Positions 1 to 8,272 of a stretch of 64,000 nucleotides of DNA are shown piece after piece. The notes beneath the pieces were generated by a model, which was given only the letters and a program-made list of their open reading frames with translations, had not been told where the DNA came from and ran no database searches. Source of the stretch: Bacteroidota bacterium (lineage in GTDB: Bacteria; Bacteroidota; Bacteroidia; Chitinophagales; Chitinophagaceae). Made by a program: the position numbers and the translations under genes. The DNA lies in NCBI GenBank assembly GCA_023428755.1, contig JAEYWX010000025.1:124001-188000 (forward strand), written 5' to 3'. Each line of letters opens with the position of its first letter. The first letter of the stretch is position 1.

Positions 1-1
1 A

Positions 2-784
2 GACATTCATATTGAAGCAAGCTCTACCGATAAAGACCTGGCCGATAAGATGTTTGAGAACATTGATGTTACCGAAAGCAAAGACGGCAATGAAATAAAA
101 TTCAAGACCACTACTAGCAAGAACAAAAACAGCAATTACAATTGTAAAAACTGTAAAAGCAGCATGAGTATCAACTATACAGTACAGATACCATCAAACA
201 ACACATTGAAAATTGAAAATTCATTTGGTGCCATTAAATTACCCGATTATAACGGCAATGTTTCACTTAACAGCAAGTTTGGATCGCTAACAGCGGGAAA
301 TCTCCCGAAAGCAGAAAAACTAGTAGTGGAATTTGGAAAGGCAACGTTGAAGAATATTAACAACGCTACTTCCAGCTTTAAATTTTCAACTGTAATTATT
401 GAAAACCTTACCGGCAGCAACAAGATCAGTATGGAGTTTTGCAAAAGCAGCCGTATCAATATCGGTAACGATCTTACATCGCTTACGTTAAATGAATCGT
501 ACAGCACAGTAAACCTTCGCCCTTCCTCAAATTTTTCTGCAACCTATACAATCAAAACAAGCTTTGGATCGGTAGTCGACAGAAGCAATGCCAATATCAA
601 ACGCACCGATACACCTGACAAATATGGCCCGGATTCAAATCGTAGCTACGAAGGTAAATCTGGGTCCGGTTCATCAAAGATTGAAGTGAAATCAAGTTTC
701 GGCCGCCTCATCATTGGTGAAGCTACAGAAGCCGAACTGAAAGAGAAGGAAAAAAACAAATCAAAAAATAAGCAAGTGATCTAA
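2..784 (+). CDS. Putative adhesin-like beta-repeat protein, 5' partial
   Basis: The frame is open to the left edge, so the gene begins outside the window; the first visible ATG at 50 is internal. The visible 260 residues are rich in short strands with a recurring F-G core (NSFGAIKL, SKFGSLTA, VEFGKATL, TSFGSVVD, SSFGRLII), spaced roughly 20-60 residues apart, as in the right-handed beta-solenoid 'putative adhesin' (DUF4097-like) proteins of Bacteroidota. Those are usually secreted or surface proteins, but the N-terminus that would show a signal peptide is missing. The C-terminus is a charged Lys/Glu-rich tail. A hairpin terminator follows. The family call is by pattern only; the role is unknown. 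Confidence 0.6.
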   Translation, partial: DIHIEASSTDKDLADKMFENIDVTESKDGNEIKFKTTTSKNKNSNYNCKNCKSSMSINYTVQIPSNNTLKIENSFGAIKLPDYNGNVSLNSKFGSLTAGNLPKAEKLVVEFGKATLKNINNATSSFKFSTVIIENLTGSNKISMEFCKSSRINIGNDLTSLTLNESYSTVNLRPSSNFSATYTIKTSFGSVVDRSNANIKRTDTPDKYGPDSNRSYEGKSGSGSSKIEVKSSFGRLIIGEATEAELKEKEKNKSKNKQVI

Positions 785-867
785 AACCTTTTTCTCATGT
801 TGATTATTACTCCCTTTTGATTCTTCGAGAGGGACAAGTTTGGAAAAAACGCTAACCTTATCATCGC

Positions 868-899
868 TCCCCTTTTGCTTTCGCAATAGGGGATTTTTT
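868..899 (+). terminator. Rho-independent terminator after the adhesin-like gene
   Basis: An 11-bp stem (868-878 with 883-893, one mismatch) closes a TTTC loop and is followed by six T (894-899). Confidence 0.75.
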
Positions 900-1012
900 A
901 TTGAATGAACCGCAAACTCAAACACTACAACCGAAAACTAACCGGTATACGAACAATTGATTTCGGACCATCTACTTTAGCTGTACCAAAAAATAAACCA
1001 AAAATCAAAAAC

Positions 1013-2146
1013 ATGAAACAAACACTTATTTTAACCGGCTTTCTTTTGCTGATCATTGGCTGTCAAAAAAAAGAAATGGGCATTAACAGCAATCAGCCAA
1101 AATTCAATCTCGACAAATTTGAGCAGAATATAAAAAGCACCTATGGTCCGCAGGCGGTTGGCTATTCCTATACCATTGTTGTTGGCGATAAAATTATGCG
1201 GTTTGGTGCTGACGGTAAAGCCACCCGTTCGAATGGTGATGTACCGTATACCATTGAAACAAGACAGGAAATTTTCAGTGTTACAAAATTTATGACAGCC
1301 ATAGCTGTGTTTAAAATGCTGCAAATGAAAGGTATTTCGCCTGATGCATATATCCATAATTATTTACCCAACTCATGGACCATTCATCCTTCGTTGATGC
1401 AGATCAGTTTCCGCAGGTTATTATCACATAACAGTGGCTTTGCAAAAAATGATCGTGACTACGCATCATTAAAACAAATGATGAATATGCCACAAGGTGA
1501 TACCACACGCACTTACAACAATGCCAACTTTGCATTGTGCCGCATCCTGCTTCCTTATTTGAAATATGGCAAGGGGTACTTTGCAGCTGCTGAAATGAAC
1601 AACACTTTGGAATCGGCTACTGCGTTTGAATTCAGAGAAATTATGCGTTATCTTGTACTGCAGCCATCCAACATTGCACATTGGGAAAAAATTGATTTTA
1701 AAAACTGGAATCACCAGGGATTAGTCGATTATCCGTATACACTTTTCTATCGCTGGAACAGTAATCTGTCGCCTGTATCAAACAGCGATGATGTGTTGAT
1801 CGCCGGGTCAAGAGGACTTGTGATGAGTACCTATGAAATAGCGCAGGTAATGATTGCTTTTGAAAATGACAAACTGGTTCCGCCGCACATCAAACAACTG
1901 ATGAAAGTTGCCGGTTGTGGTTTTGATGGTGTAAACGGTATTGGCGGTGACAAAGGAAGATACTTCTGGAAAAACGGTGGTGGCCCCGGTGGCCCTGGTC
2001 CGGGTGGCGAATGCATCATTATGAGCTTTCCCAACGGTGTGTCTGTAAGCATCAACTCAAACAGTAATGTGAGTGATAATAGCCAACACGTGGCAAGCCC
2101 GTCGAAACTGGTACAGGCTTATGACAATGCGTGGGATAATAAATAA
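1013..2146 (+). CDS. Lipoprotein serine hydrolase (class C beta-lactamase fold)
   Basis: A class C beta-lactamase / penicillin-binding-protein-like hydrolase that probably acts in the periplasm on a peptide or ester substrate. I place the start at 1013, not at the upstream in-frame ATG at 905, because translation from 1013 gives a clear lipoprotein signal (MKQTLILTGF..., Cys in LLIIGC). The catalytic S-x-x-K is SVTK (about residues 89-92) and the Y-x-N is YNN (about 168-170). Instead of a clean K-T-G or H-x-G box the C-terminal part has a very Gly/Pro-rich stretch (NGGGPGGPGPGG, around residue 325), which is odd and may make the third motif GGG. It stands alone between two terminator-like hairpins. 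The substrate cannot be told from sequence. Confidence 0.8.
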   Translation: MKQTLILTGFLLLIIGCQKKEMGINSNQPKFNLDKFEQNIKSTYGPQAVGYSYTIVVGDKIMRFGADGKATRSNGDVPYTIETRQEIFSVTKFMTAIAVFKMLQMKGISPDAYIHNYLPNSWTIHPSLMQISFRRLLSHNSGFAKNDRDYASLKQMMNMPQGDTTRTYNNANFALCRILLPYLKYGKGYFAAAEMNNTLESATAFEFREIMRYLVLQPSNIAHWEKIDFKNWNHQGLVDYPYTLFYRWNSNLSPVSNSDDVLIAGSRGLVMSTYEIAQVMIAFENDKLVPPHIKQLMKVAGCGFDGVNGIGGDKGRYFWKNGGGPGGPGPGGECIIMSFPNGVSVSINSNSNVSDNSQHVASPSKLVQAYDNAWDNK

Positions 2147-2191
2147 ACACAGTTGCTGACCTTTTACACCTTCACCTATTTGTTGTTGATC

Positions 2192-2220
2192 AAGCTCCGC
2201 TGTAAAAGCGGAGTTTGGTT
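2192..2220 (+). terminator. Weak hairpin terminator
   Basis: CTCCGC at 2195-2200 pairs with GCGGAG at 2208-2213 around a seven-base loop and is followed by TTTGGTT. The T tract is poor, so this is a moderate call. Confidence 0.4.
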
Positions 2221-2249
2221 ACAACGCTTTGAAAGAAAAAGAGTAATTT

Positions 2250-5243
2250 TTGACCCTTGAAACAAATCGTTGTATTCGTTTGATCAGAGTAATTCATATT
2301 GCTGTTCTACTGTTCATTGCATGTACTACCCAAAAAGTAACAGCACAGGGACCCGCATTTTATCACCTGAGCACAGCAGAAGGACTAAGCGATAATAGTG
2401 TGAACGATGTGAAGCGAGACAGGAATGGTATTCTGTGGATCGGCACAACTGAAGGACTGAATAGTTTTGATGGCAACAGCATTACTACGTACTACAAATA
2501 CGATCATCCAAAACTGGCAGGCAATGATATTCTGCAGGTAATTTGTGATGACGAAAACCGCATCTGGTTACGTACACCAACCAATTTTGTAACCATGCTG
2601 GATGCCAAACGGAATTTTCATTCGTTTCCAATTGGTGATTCTGCGAACAATAACTTTCCAGTTAATTTCTTACTTACGAAAACAAAGGGGCTTATTGTTC
2701 GCAATGCAAACATGCACTATGTATTCAATACATTAACTAATCGTTTTGAAAAATGGAACAATGCTATTGATTCGCTATTGCCTTCAACCATTCGCTTTGT
2801 AGATCCTTTTGATGAAAATAGTTTTTTGTTCTATGGAAATAACCGTTTAATGCTGATAGATTATGCCACACAGAAAAAACTAATGGAGATTGAACTGCCC
2901 GGGTTAATGGGGGCAGCACGTATCAATAATAACGAGATCATCACTTATACCATTAGCGGAAGTGCTGTCTACCGCATCAATATAAAAACCCAAACCATTA
3001 CACATACGTATACAAACCTAAAAGATCAAAACGGTAACGCATTGGCAAAAGACCTTAGAGATATCACCCGCATCAATGAACATCAGTTTGCCATTGGTAC
3101 ACGTTTCTCCGGTATGTATTTTATTGATCTTGAAAAAGGAAGTCTTCAATTGCTGAATCACGATCCGATGGATGAACGCAGCATCGGTAGTAATAATACC
3201 AATGTGATGCATTACGACAGCAGCGGTTATCTTTTTGTAACAACCCGCACTTCCGGATTGCACTATCTGCATTTGAAGCAACCTCAAATTGCTTATCGCC
3301 CCTATTTTAAAGATGAACAGGGGAATCTGTTTGATGGATTTATTCAAACCATTGCTGCTAAAGATAATTTGGTATGGCTGGGCACCCAAGATCGATTGAT
3401 CCGTTTAAACAGAACAACCAATCAAACAAGTTTCATAAACTATTATTTGCCTGATGGTACAAACCTAAACAAAGAAGAAACCGTAAGAGCTTTGTATGCC
3501 GATGAGCAGAATCGTTTATGGGTTGGTACAACACGTTATGGTATACTATTATTAAAGAAAGATCTAAAAACAATTGCTCATTTTGGAAGGGAGAACGGCA
3601 CAACTGATTCACTTCCTTCCCTATGGATAAATGGATTTTGTCGTGATGCAGCAGGTAATCTCTGGGTGGCAACCTTTCGTGGCATTTGTTATATCAACAC
3701 ACAACGTTTACAGGTAACTGATTTTACAACGCATCCTTTATTGAAAGCATTAAATGCTGTTTATGCAAACACTTTATGGATGGACAGTAAACAACAACTG
3801 TGGATCGGTACAAACCAGGGAGCCTGGTGCTACAACGAACAGCAGCAAACCTTACAACAGTACACCGATAAAGAAGGGTTATCACACAACCGAGTCTTTT
3901 CGTTTAATGAAGACAATAAAGGCAACATCTATATTGGAACCGTTGCCGGTTTAACCGTACTTGCACCTAACGGAATAACTACTATTTACAACCGCAGCAA
4001 AGGGTTGCGCAACGATAAATGCGAAGGCATTCTGAAAGATGAGAATGGATTTTTATGGATCGGCAATTTGAATTGTTTGATTCGCTTTGATCCTGCAACC
4101 AATAATTATGCGGTGTATGAAGAAGGATTAGGCTTCAGTCATGCTGGCTTTCGTATGCGTAGTTGTTTTAAAGCAGCCGATGGTAAAATGTTTTGGGGAA
4201 GCGATAAAGGACTCAACTCCTTTTATCCGCAGCAACTGAATACGATCTCAGTACAATTACAACCTTCCATCAATACACTGTACACAACCGACAGTAATTA
4301 TCGTTTTACAACAGCAGATACACTTCGCTTTCCGTATAACACATCTTCCTTTCATTTCTATTTTTCTTCGGGTGAATTAACCGGATCAAAAAAAATACAA
4401 TTCCTGTATAAGCTGGATGGTTATGATAACAACTGGAAAAAACCAATTGCATACGGGCAGGCTGTGTACAGCAAACTTCCACCCGGCAGCTATCGCTTTC
4501 ATGTAAAAGCATCAAGAGATGGCATTAACTGGTACGAAGCGGCACATCCTGTTCAACTCAACATCAGTAAACCGTGGTGGCAGCAAACATGGTTCCGGCT
4601 TACCTACATTTCTGCGTTCCTTGCAATGCTCTACGGCATTTATAATTTTCTGCAACGCCGAAAGCGGGAAAAAGAAGTGAAGCAGATGATCGATTACTTT
4701 GCGCATTCCGGTTTTGAACATTCGTCGGTTGATGATATACTGTGGGATATTGCACGTAACTGTATTTCCCGTTTGGGTTTTGAAGATTGTGTGATCTACA
4801 CGGTGAACGAGCAGGAAAAAGTATTGGAACAAAAAGCTGCCTACGGACCCAAAAGTCCGAAAGCATACGAGATCAAAAACCCGATCATCATTCCATTTGG
4901 AAAAGGCATTGTAGGTGATGTGGCTGCAAACGGCAGACCAAGCATCATCAACGATACATCAAAAGACAAACGTTACATTGTTGATGATGAACAACGGTTT
5001 TCTGAAATTACTGTACCCATCATTCACGAAGGAAAGGTAATTGCAGTGATTGATTCGGAACATCAACGCAAAAACTTTTTTACGAAACAACACCTGGAAG
5101 CATTGCAAACCATTGCATCGCTCAGCTCAGCCAAAATTTCCCGTGCCATGGCGATGGATGCCATGAAGAAAACAAAACTGGAAGTGATGGAGCTGAATGT
5201 AAAAATGGCTGAATCAAAATTCATGAACCTGCGTTACAGATGA
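2250..5243 (+). CDS. Sensor half of a split LytS-type kinase: beta-propeller, Y_Y_Y, TM, GAF
   Basis: This is the input half of a two-component sensor. It has a signal peptide (ending near VTAQ), then about 14 beta-propeller blades of the two-component-regulator type with repeated 'D-x-x-G-x-L/I-W-I/V-G-T' signatures (for example NGILWIGTTEGL, NRLWVGTTRYGI, GNIYIGTVAGL), a Y_Y_Y domain near residues 690-770 (FLYKLDGYDNNWKK), one membrane helix near 785-805, and a GAF domain near 830-970. It stops at 5243 exactly where the H-box of a LytS-family kinase should begin; that box (MNPHF) is in the next ORF, in the -1 frame. The start codon appears to be TTG at 2250 (or TTG at 2280). The ligand is unknown. 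Confidence 0.8.
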   Translation: MTLETNRCIRLIRVIHIAVLLFIACTTQKVTAQGPAFYHLSTAEGLSDNSVNDVKRDRNGILWIGTTEGLNSFDGNSITTYYKYDHPKLAGNDILQVICDDENRIWLRTPTNFVTMLDAKRNFHSFPIGDSANNNFPVNFLLTKTKGLIVRNANMHYVFNTLTNRFEKWNNAIDSLLPSTIRFVDPFDENSFLFYGNNRLMLIDYATQKKLMEIELPGLMGAARINNNEIITYTISGSAVYRINIKTQTITHTYTNLKDQNGNALAKDLRDITRINEHQFAIGTRFSGMYFIDLEKGSLQLLNHDPMDERSIGSNNTNVMHYDSSGYLFVTTRTSGLHYLHLKQPQIAYRPYFKDEQGNLFDGFIQTIAAKDNLVWLGTQDRLIRLNRTTNQTSFINYYLPDGTNLNKEETVRALYADEQNRLWVGTTRYGILLLKKDLKTIAHFGRENGTTDSLPSLWINGFCRDAAGNLWVATFRGICYINTQRLQVTDFTTHPLLKALNAVYANTLWMDSKQQLWIGTNQGAWCYNEQQQTLQQYTDKEGLSHNRVFSFNEDNKGNIYIGTVAGLTVLAPNGITTIYNRSKGLRNDKCEGILKDENGFLWIGNLNCLIRFDPATNNYAVYEEGLGFSHAGFRMRSCFKAADGKMFWGSDKGLNSFYPQQLNTISVQLQPSINTLYTTDSNYRFTTADTLRFPYNTSSFHFYFSSGELTGSKKIQFLYKLDGYDNNWKKPIAYGQAVYSKLPPGSYRFHVKASRDGINWYEAAHPVQLNISKPWWQQTWFRLTYISAFLAMLYGIYNFLQRRKREKEVKQMIDYFAHSGFEHSSVDDILWDIARNCISRLGFEDCVIYTVNEQEKVLEQKAAYGPKSPKAYEIKNPIIIPFGKGIVGDVAANGRPSIINDTSKDKRYIVDDEQRFSEITVPIIHEGKVIAVIDSEHQRKNFFTKQHLEALQTIASLSSAKISRAMAMDAMKKTKLEVMELNVKMAESKFMNLRYR

Positions 5244-5866
5244 ATCCGCATTTTATGTTCAATGCATTAAGCTCCATTCAGCATTTGATTGTATCGCAGC
5301 AAACAACCAAAGCCTATAAATATCTCACCATCTTTTCCAACTTCCTTCGTTCATTATTGAACTATGCAGAAAAGAATTTTATTCCGCTGGACGAAGAGTT
5401 GAAAGTATTGCAGATGTATGTAGAGTTGGAATCGCTTCGTTTCGATCAATCGTTCAGTTATGAGATTAACGTAGATGAAAACCTGAGCAATGATGAAGTA
5501 CTGGTGCCGTCGCTGATGGTGCAGCCATTTGTTGAGAACGCCATCTGGCATGGCCTTTTGCATAAGGAAGGAGAAAAGAAACTGAAGATCGAATTTGTGA
5601 ACCACAGCGATGATCATTTAACCTGCACGATAGAAGACAACGGAATTGGCCGCAGCAATGCTGCACAGATACAGCAGCAAAAGATCAGCAGTAAAATTCA
5701 TGAAAGCAAAGGCATCGGCATTATCGAAGAACGTTTGAAGCTTTTACAACAAAAAACAGGGAAGCCTGCACATGTAGAGATCAAAGACATGTTTGACGCA
5801 CAGCAACACGCCGCAGGCACCAAAGTAATTATTACCATTCCTTATTATAACCCGGAAGAAACATGA
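5240..5866 (+). CDS. Catalytic half of the split LytS-type histidine kinase
   Basis: The 208 residues begin at the phosphoacceptor box (MNPHFMFNALSSIQ) and contain the His_kinase dimerisation helix followed by a HATPase_c domain with an N-box (PFVENAIWHGL) and a G-box (EDNGIGR, then GIGIIEERLKLL). There is no sensor or membrane part of its own. It overlaps the sensor ORF by ATGA (start 5240, stop 5241-5243) and overlaps the response regulator the same way at its end, so all three are probably one transcript. Adding one base near 5237 would fuse it to the sensor with the family-typical LRYQMNPHF. It is therefore a frameshifted kinase, a translationally coupled split kinase, or an assembly error. 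Confidence 0.85.
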   Translation: MNPHFMFNALSSIQHLIVSQQTTKAYKYLTIFSNFLRSLLNYAEKNFIPLDEELKVLQMYVELESLRFDQSFSYEINVDENLSNDEVLVPSLMVQPFVENAIWHGLLHKEGEKKLKIEFVNHSDDHLTCTIEDNGIGRSNAAQIQQQKISSKIHESKGIGIIEERLKLLQQKTGKPAHVEIKDMFDAQQHAAGTKVIITIPYYNPEET

Positions 5867-6609
5867 TAAAAGCATTGATCGTTGATGATGAACAATCGAG
5901 CATTGATTTACTGAGTTGGCTCGTGGCGCAGTACTGTCCGGATATTTCATCTGTGCAGTCGGCACGCAGTGTAAAAGAAGCATTGCCGCTCATTCATAAC
6001 TTTCAGCCCGATATTGTTTTTCTTGATGTTCAAATGCCGCATCAAAGCGGTTTCGATCTGCTGACTACCATCGATCAATGGAATTTTGAAGTGATCTTTA
6101 CCACTGCCTTCAACGAATTTGCGATCCAGGCCATCCGCTTCAGTGCACTGGATTATTTACTGAAGCCCATTGATGAAACAGAATTAAAAAAAGCAGTGGA
6201 GCGTTTTAAAGCCAAACGTATTTACGCTCCGGCCGGTCAGCAATTGTTCCGCAATTTTATTCAGAATATTTCGCAAGGGAAAAAAGAAAAATTCAAACTT
6301 GCATTGGCTGATGCATCGGAAGTAAAATATGTAACACTCGATGAGATCATACGTTTGCAGGCCGACAGCAATTACACGAAAATTCATCTCACACAAAACC
6401 GTGTTTTTGTTTCAGCCAAAACATTAAAAGAGTATGATGAAATTTTGAAAGAACAACATTTTCTCCGCATTCATAAATCACATCTCATTAACCCCGCACA
6501 TATTGAAAGCTACGACAAGCAAGGGTTTTTAAAAATGAGTGATGGATCGGAAGTGGAAGTGGCCCGCAGAAAAAAAGAATACGTACAGGATGCATTGAAA
6601 AACCTCTGA
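5863..6609 (+). CDS. LytTR-family response regulator
   Basis: A 248-residue DNA-binding response regulator with an N-terminal receiver domain (acidic pair DD at residues 8-9, phosphoacceptor Asp near residue 55 in VFLDVQMP, conserved Lys in LLKPIDE) and a C-terminal LytTR domain (about 145-248; LQADSNYTKIHL, then FLRIHKSHLINPAHI). It overlaps the kinase stop codon by four bases, so it is the cognate partner of the split LytS-type kinase upstream. LytTR regulators bind direct repeats in promoter regions; the targets here are not visible. Confidence 0.93.
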   Translation: MIKALIVDDEQSSIDLLSWLVAQYCPDISSVQSARSVKEALPLIHNFQPDIVFLDVQMPHQSGFDLLTTIDQWNFEVIFTTAFNEFAIQAIRFSALDYLLKPIDETELKKAVERFKAKRIYAPAGQQLFRNFIQNISQGKKEKFKLALADASEVKYVTLDEIIRLQADSNYTKIHLTQNRVFVSAKTLKEYDEILKEQHFLRIHKSHLINPAHIESYDKQGFLKMSDGSEVEVARRKKEYVQDALKNL

Positions 6610-6675
6610 GCCGGTCTTCATTTTTTTTCGTTCATTCGCAGTTTCCTTCTTATCTTGATCGCCACAGACAACGGC

Positions 6676-7230
6676 ATGCTTCTATTCCAGGAAAACGAAC
6701 AGGCATTCAGGAACTTTATCAAAGAACACCAACCAAGGGTGTACAATACAGCATTGAACATGCTTCAGAATGCAGAGGATGCCGAAGAAATTACGCAGGA
6801 TGTGTTTGTGGAAGCCTGGCACAAGGCCCATACTTTTAAAGGTGAATCGCAGGTGAGCACCTGGCTGTACCGCATTACCATAAATAAATGCATTGACCTG
6901 ATCCGGAGTAAGAAGCGGAAAAAACGCTTTGCCTTTCTAACCCAGCTTTTTCACGACAGTGGCGAACCCATCAGCGATGCCAGCGATTTTGTGCACCCCG
7001 GCGTGGTGGCCGAGAACAAAGAAAAAGCCACCACTCTTTACAAAGCCATTGAACAACTGCCTGAAACTCAGAAAATTGCCTTTTTACTAAGTGAAACCGG
7101 CGGATTGAGTTATGCCGAAATCGGCGAAATTACCGGCAGTTCCGTATCTTCCATTGAATCATTATTGTTCAGGGCACGGAAAAACCTGCGTCGGATTTTG
7201 GCCGATTATTACAAAAAAACCAATGAATAG
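6676..7230 (+). CDS. ECF-type RNA polymerase sigma factor
   Basis: A sigma-70 family extracytoplasmic-function factor. Region 2 is recognisable (YNTALNMLQNAEDAEEITQD, then AWHKAHTFKGESQVSTWLYR) and region 4 has the expected helix-turn-helix (LPETQKIAFLLSETGGLSYAE, IGEITGSSVSSIESLLFRAR). I chose ATG 6676; an in-frame TTG at 6655 would add seven residues. It starts 66 bases after the LytTR regulator and is followed by a small one-helix membrane protein at 7268 and a Spy/CpxP-like protein at 7580, an arrangement that suggests an envelope-stress regulon, with the 7268 product in the anti-sigma position. Confidence 0.92.
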   Translation: MLLFQENEQAFRNFIKEHQPRVYNTALNMLQNAEDAEEITQDVFVEAWHKAHTFKGESQVSTWLYRITINKCIDLIRSKKRKKRFAFLTQLFHDSGEPISDASDFVHPGVVAENKEKATTLYKAIEQLPETQKIAFLLSETGGLSYAEIGEITGSSVSSIESLLFRARKNLRRILADYYKKTNE

Positions 7231-7267
7231 CAAGTTTTTTATTCTTTGACCGTCAAATAGTATTGAA

Positions 7268-7570
7268 ATGAAAAAAGATCAGGAACAATGGATCGATGAA
7301 ATTATGGGCAGCCTCCGGCAAATGCAGCCGGCTGAAGGCAACCCGCATCTTCATACCCGTGTGATGGCCCGCTTACAAAACCCGGTAGGGCGGCAACCCA
7401 TTCAATTGAAATGGGTGTATGCCACCGTTACCGTTTTTATTTTTATGTTGGTGCTGAATGTACTGAGCTGGAATGCCTCTACCACCAATGACGATTCTAT
7501 TTCAACCATTGGTATTGAAACCGTGATCAACGAATACGACTTACAAAATAATTATACTTCTTTACCCTGA
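7268..7570 (+). CDS. Small membrane protein in anti-sigma position
   Basis: A 100-residue protein with a hydrophilic N-terminal half (about 1-55), one membrane helix (about 57-77, VYATVTVFIFMLVLNVLSW) and a short C-terminal tail of about 25 residues. It follows the ECF sigma gene by 37 bases and precedes the next gene by nine. Position and topology fit a membrane anti-sigma factor, but I see no zinc-binding anti-sigma motif (HxxxCxxC), so the role is inferred from context only. Confidence 0.7.
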   Translation: MKKDQEQWIDEIMGSLRQMQPAEGNPHLHTRVMARLQNPVGRQPIQLKWVYATVTVFIFMLVLNVLSWNASTTNDDSISTIGIETVINEYDLQNNYTSLP

Positions 7571-7579
7571 CCCTGAACA

Positions 7580-8077
7580 ATGACTAAGACAAAGTTTCTT
7601 ACAATCCTCGTACTGCTGTTGCTGGTACTGAATGCGGTTACACTCTTTTTCCTGCTGGGAAAAAAAGATGCACCCAAAAATAAACCGGGAGGAGGACGAC
7701 CTTATTCTGAGTACCTCACAAAGAAATTAAATTTAGATACCATACAGGTAGCTCAACTAAAAGACTTACGGGATAAGCACAAGCAGGAATTAGGTGAACT
7801 CTGGAAAGAAGACCGCCAGTTGCAGGAAGCAAAATTTGTATTACTGAAAGAAGGCTCAACTGATAGTTTGAAACTTGATTCGCTCCTTACATTGATTGTG
7901 GCCAACAAGAAAAAATTTGAACTGGCTTTTCATAATCATTTTTTACAGATACGTGCATTGTGTCGTCCTGAGCAGGTAGAACTCTTTAATACTACATTAG
8001 ATGAAATGAAAAAACGCCGCACACAAGGATTCGGAGGCGATAAGAAAAATCAACAGCAGCCGAAAGACAAAAAATAA
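7580..8077 (+). CDS. Spy/CpxP-like periplasmic protein with N-terminal anchor
   Basis: The 165 residues open with an uncleaved-looking membrane helix (about 5-25, FLTILVLLLLVLNAVTLFFL), followed by a charged, all-helical periplasmic region (LNLDTIQVAQLKDLRDKHK; ALCRPEQVELFNTTLDEMKK) and a Lys/Gln-rich tail. Helical proteins of this type with paired 'L-x-x-x-Q' helices belong to the Spy/CpxP/heavy-metal-sensor group, which bind unfolded proteins or metals in the periplasm. It is the last gene of the probable sigma-factor operon and is followed by a strong terminator at 8101. Confidence 0.75.
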   Translation: MTKTKFLTILVLLLLVLNAVTLFFLLGKKDAPKNKPGGGRPYSEYLTKKLNLDTIQVAQLKDLRDKHKQELGELWKEDRQLQEAKFVLLKEGSTDSLKLDSLLTLIVANKKKFELAFHNHFLQIRALCRPEQVELFNTTLDEMKKRRTQGFGGDKKNQQQPKDKK

Positions 8078-8100
8078 AAAACAGTTTACAATTTATACAA

Positions 8101-8134
8101 AGAATCCCGATCAGTTAGATCGGGATTCTTTTTT
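8101..8134 (+). terminator. Strong terminator, 12-bp perfect stem
   Basis: AGAATCCCGATC (8101-8112) pairs perfectly with 8118-8129 around AGTTA, followed by T6. It ends the sigma-factor operon and separates it from the convergent rimO gene. Confidence 0.9.
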
Positions 8135-8272
8135 GGGTTCTTTTATCGAGAATTACCGGCATTTGTTTATAATGCAACATCTTCCATTTCATCAACCTGC
8201 TGCCTTTCACTTTTTCATTCTTGATTTTTCATTTCTCATTCTTCATTTCCAACGACCAACTTTCGTCTTTGC

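Noticed and set aside
1831..2055. Pro-rich antisense frame under the serine hydrolase
   Set aside because: It mirrors the Gly/Pro-rich C-terminal stretch of the real gene.
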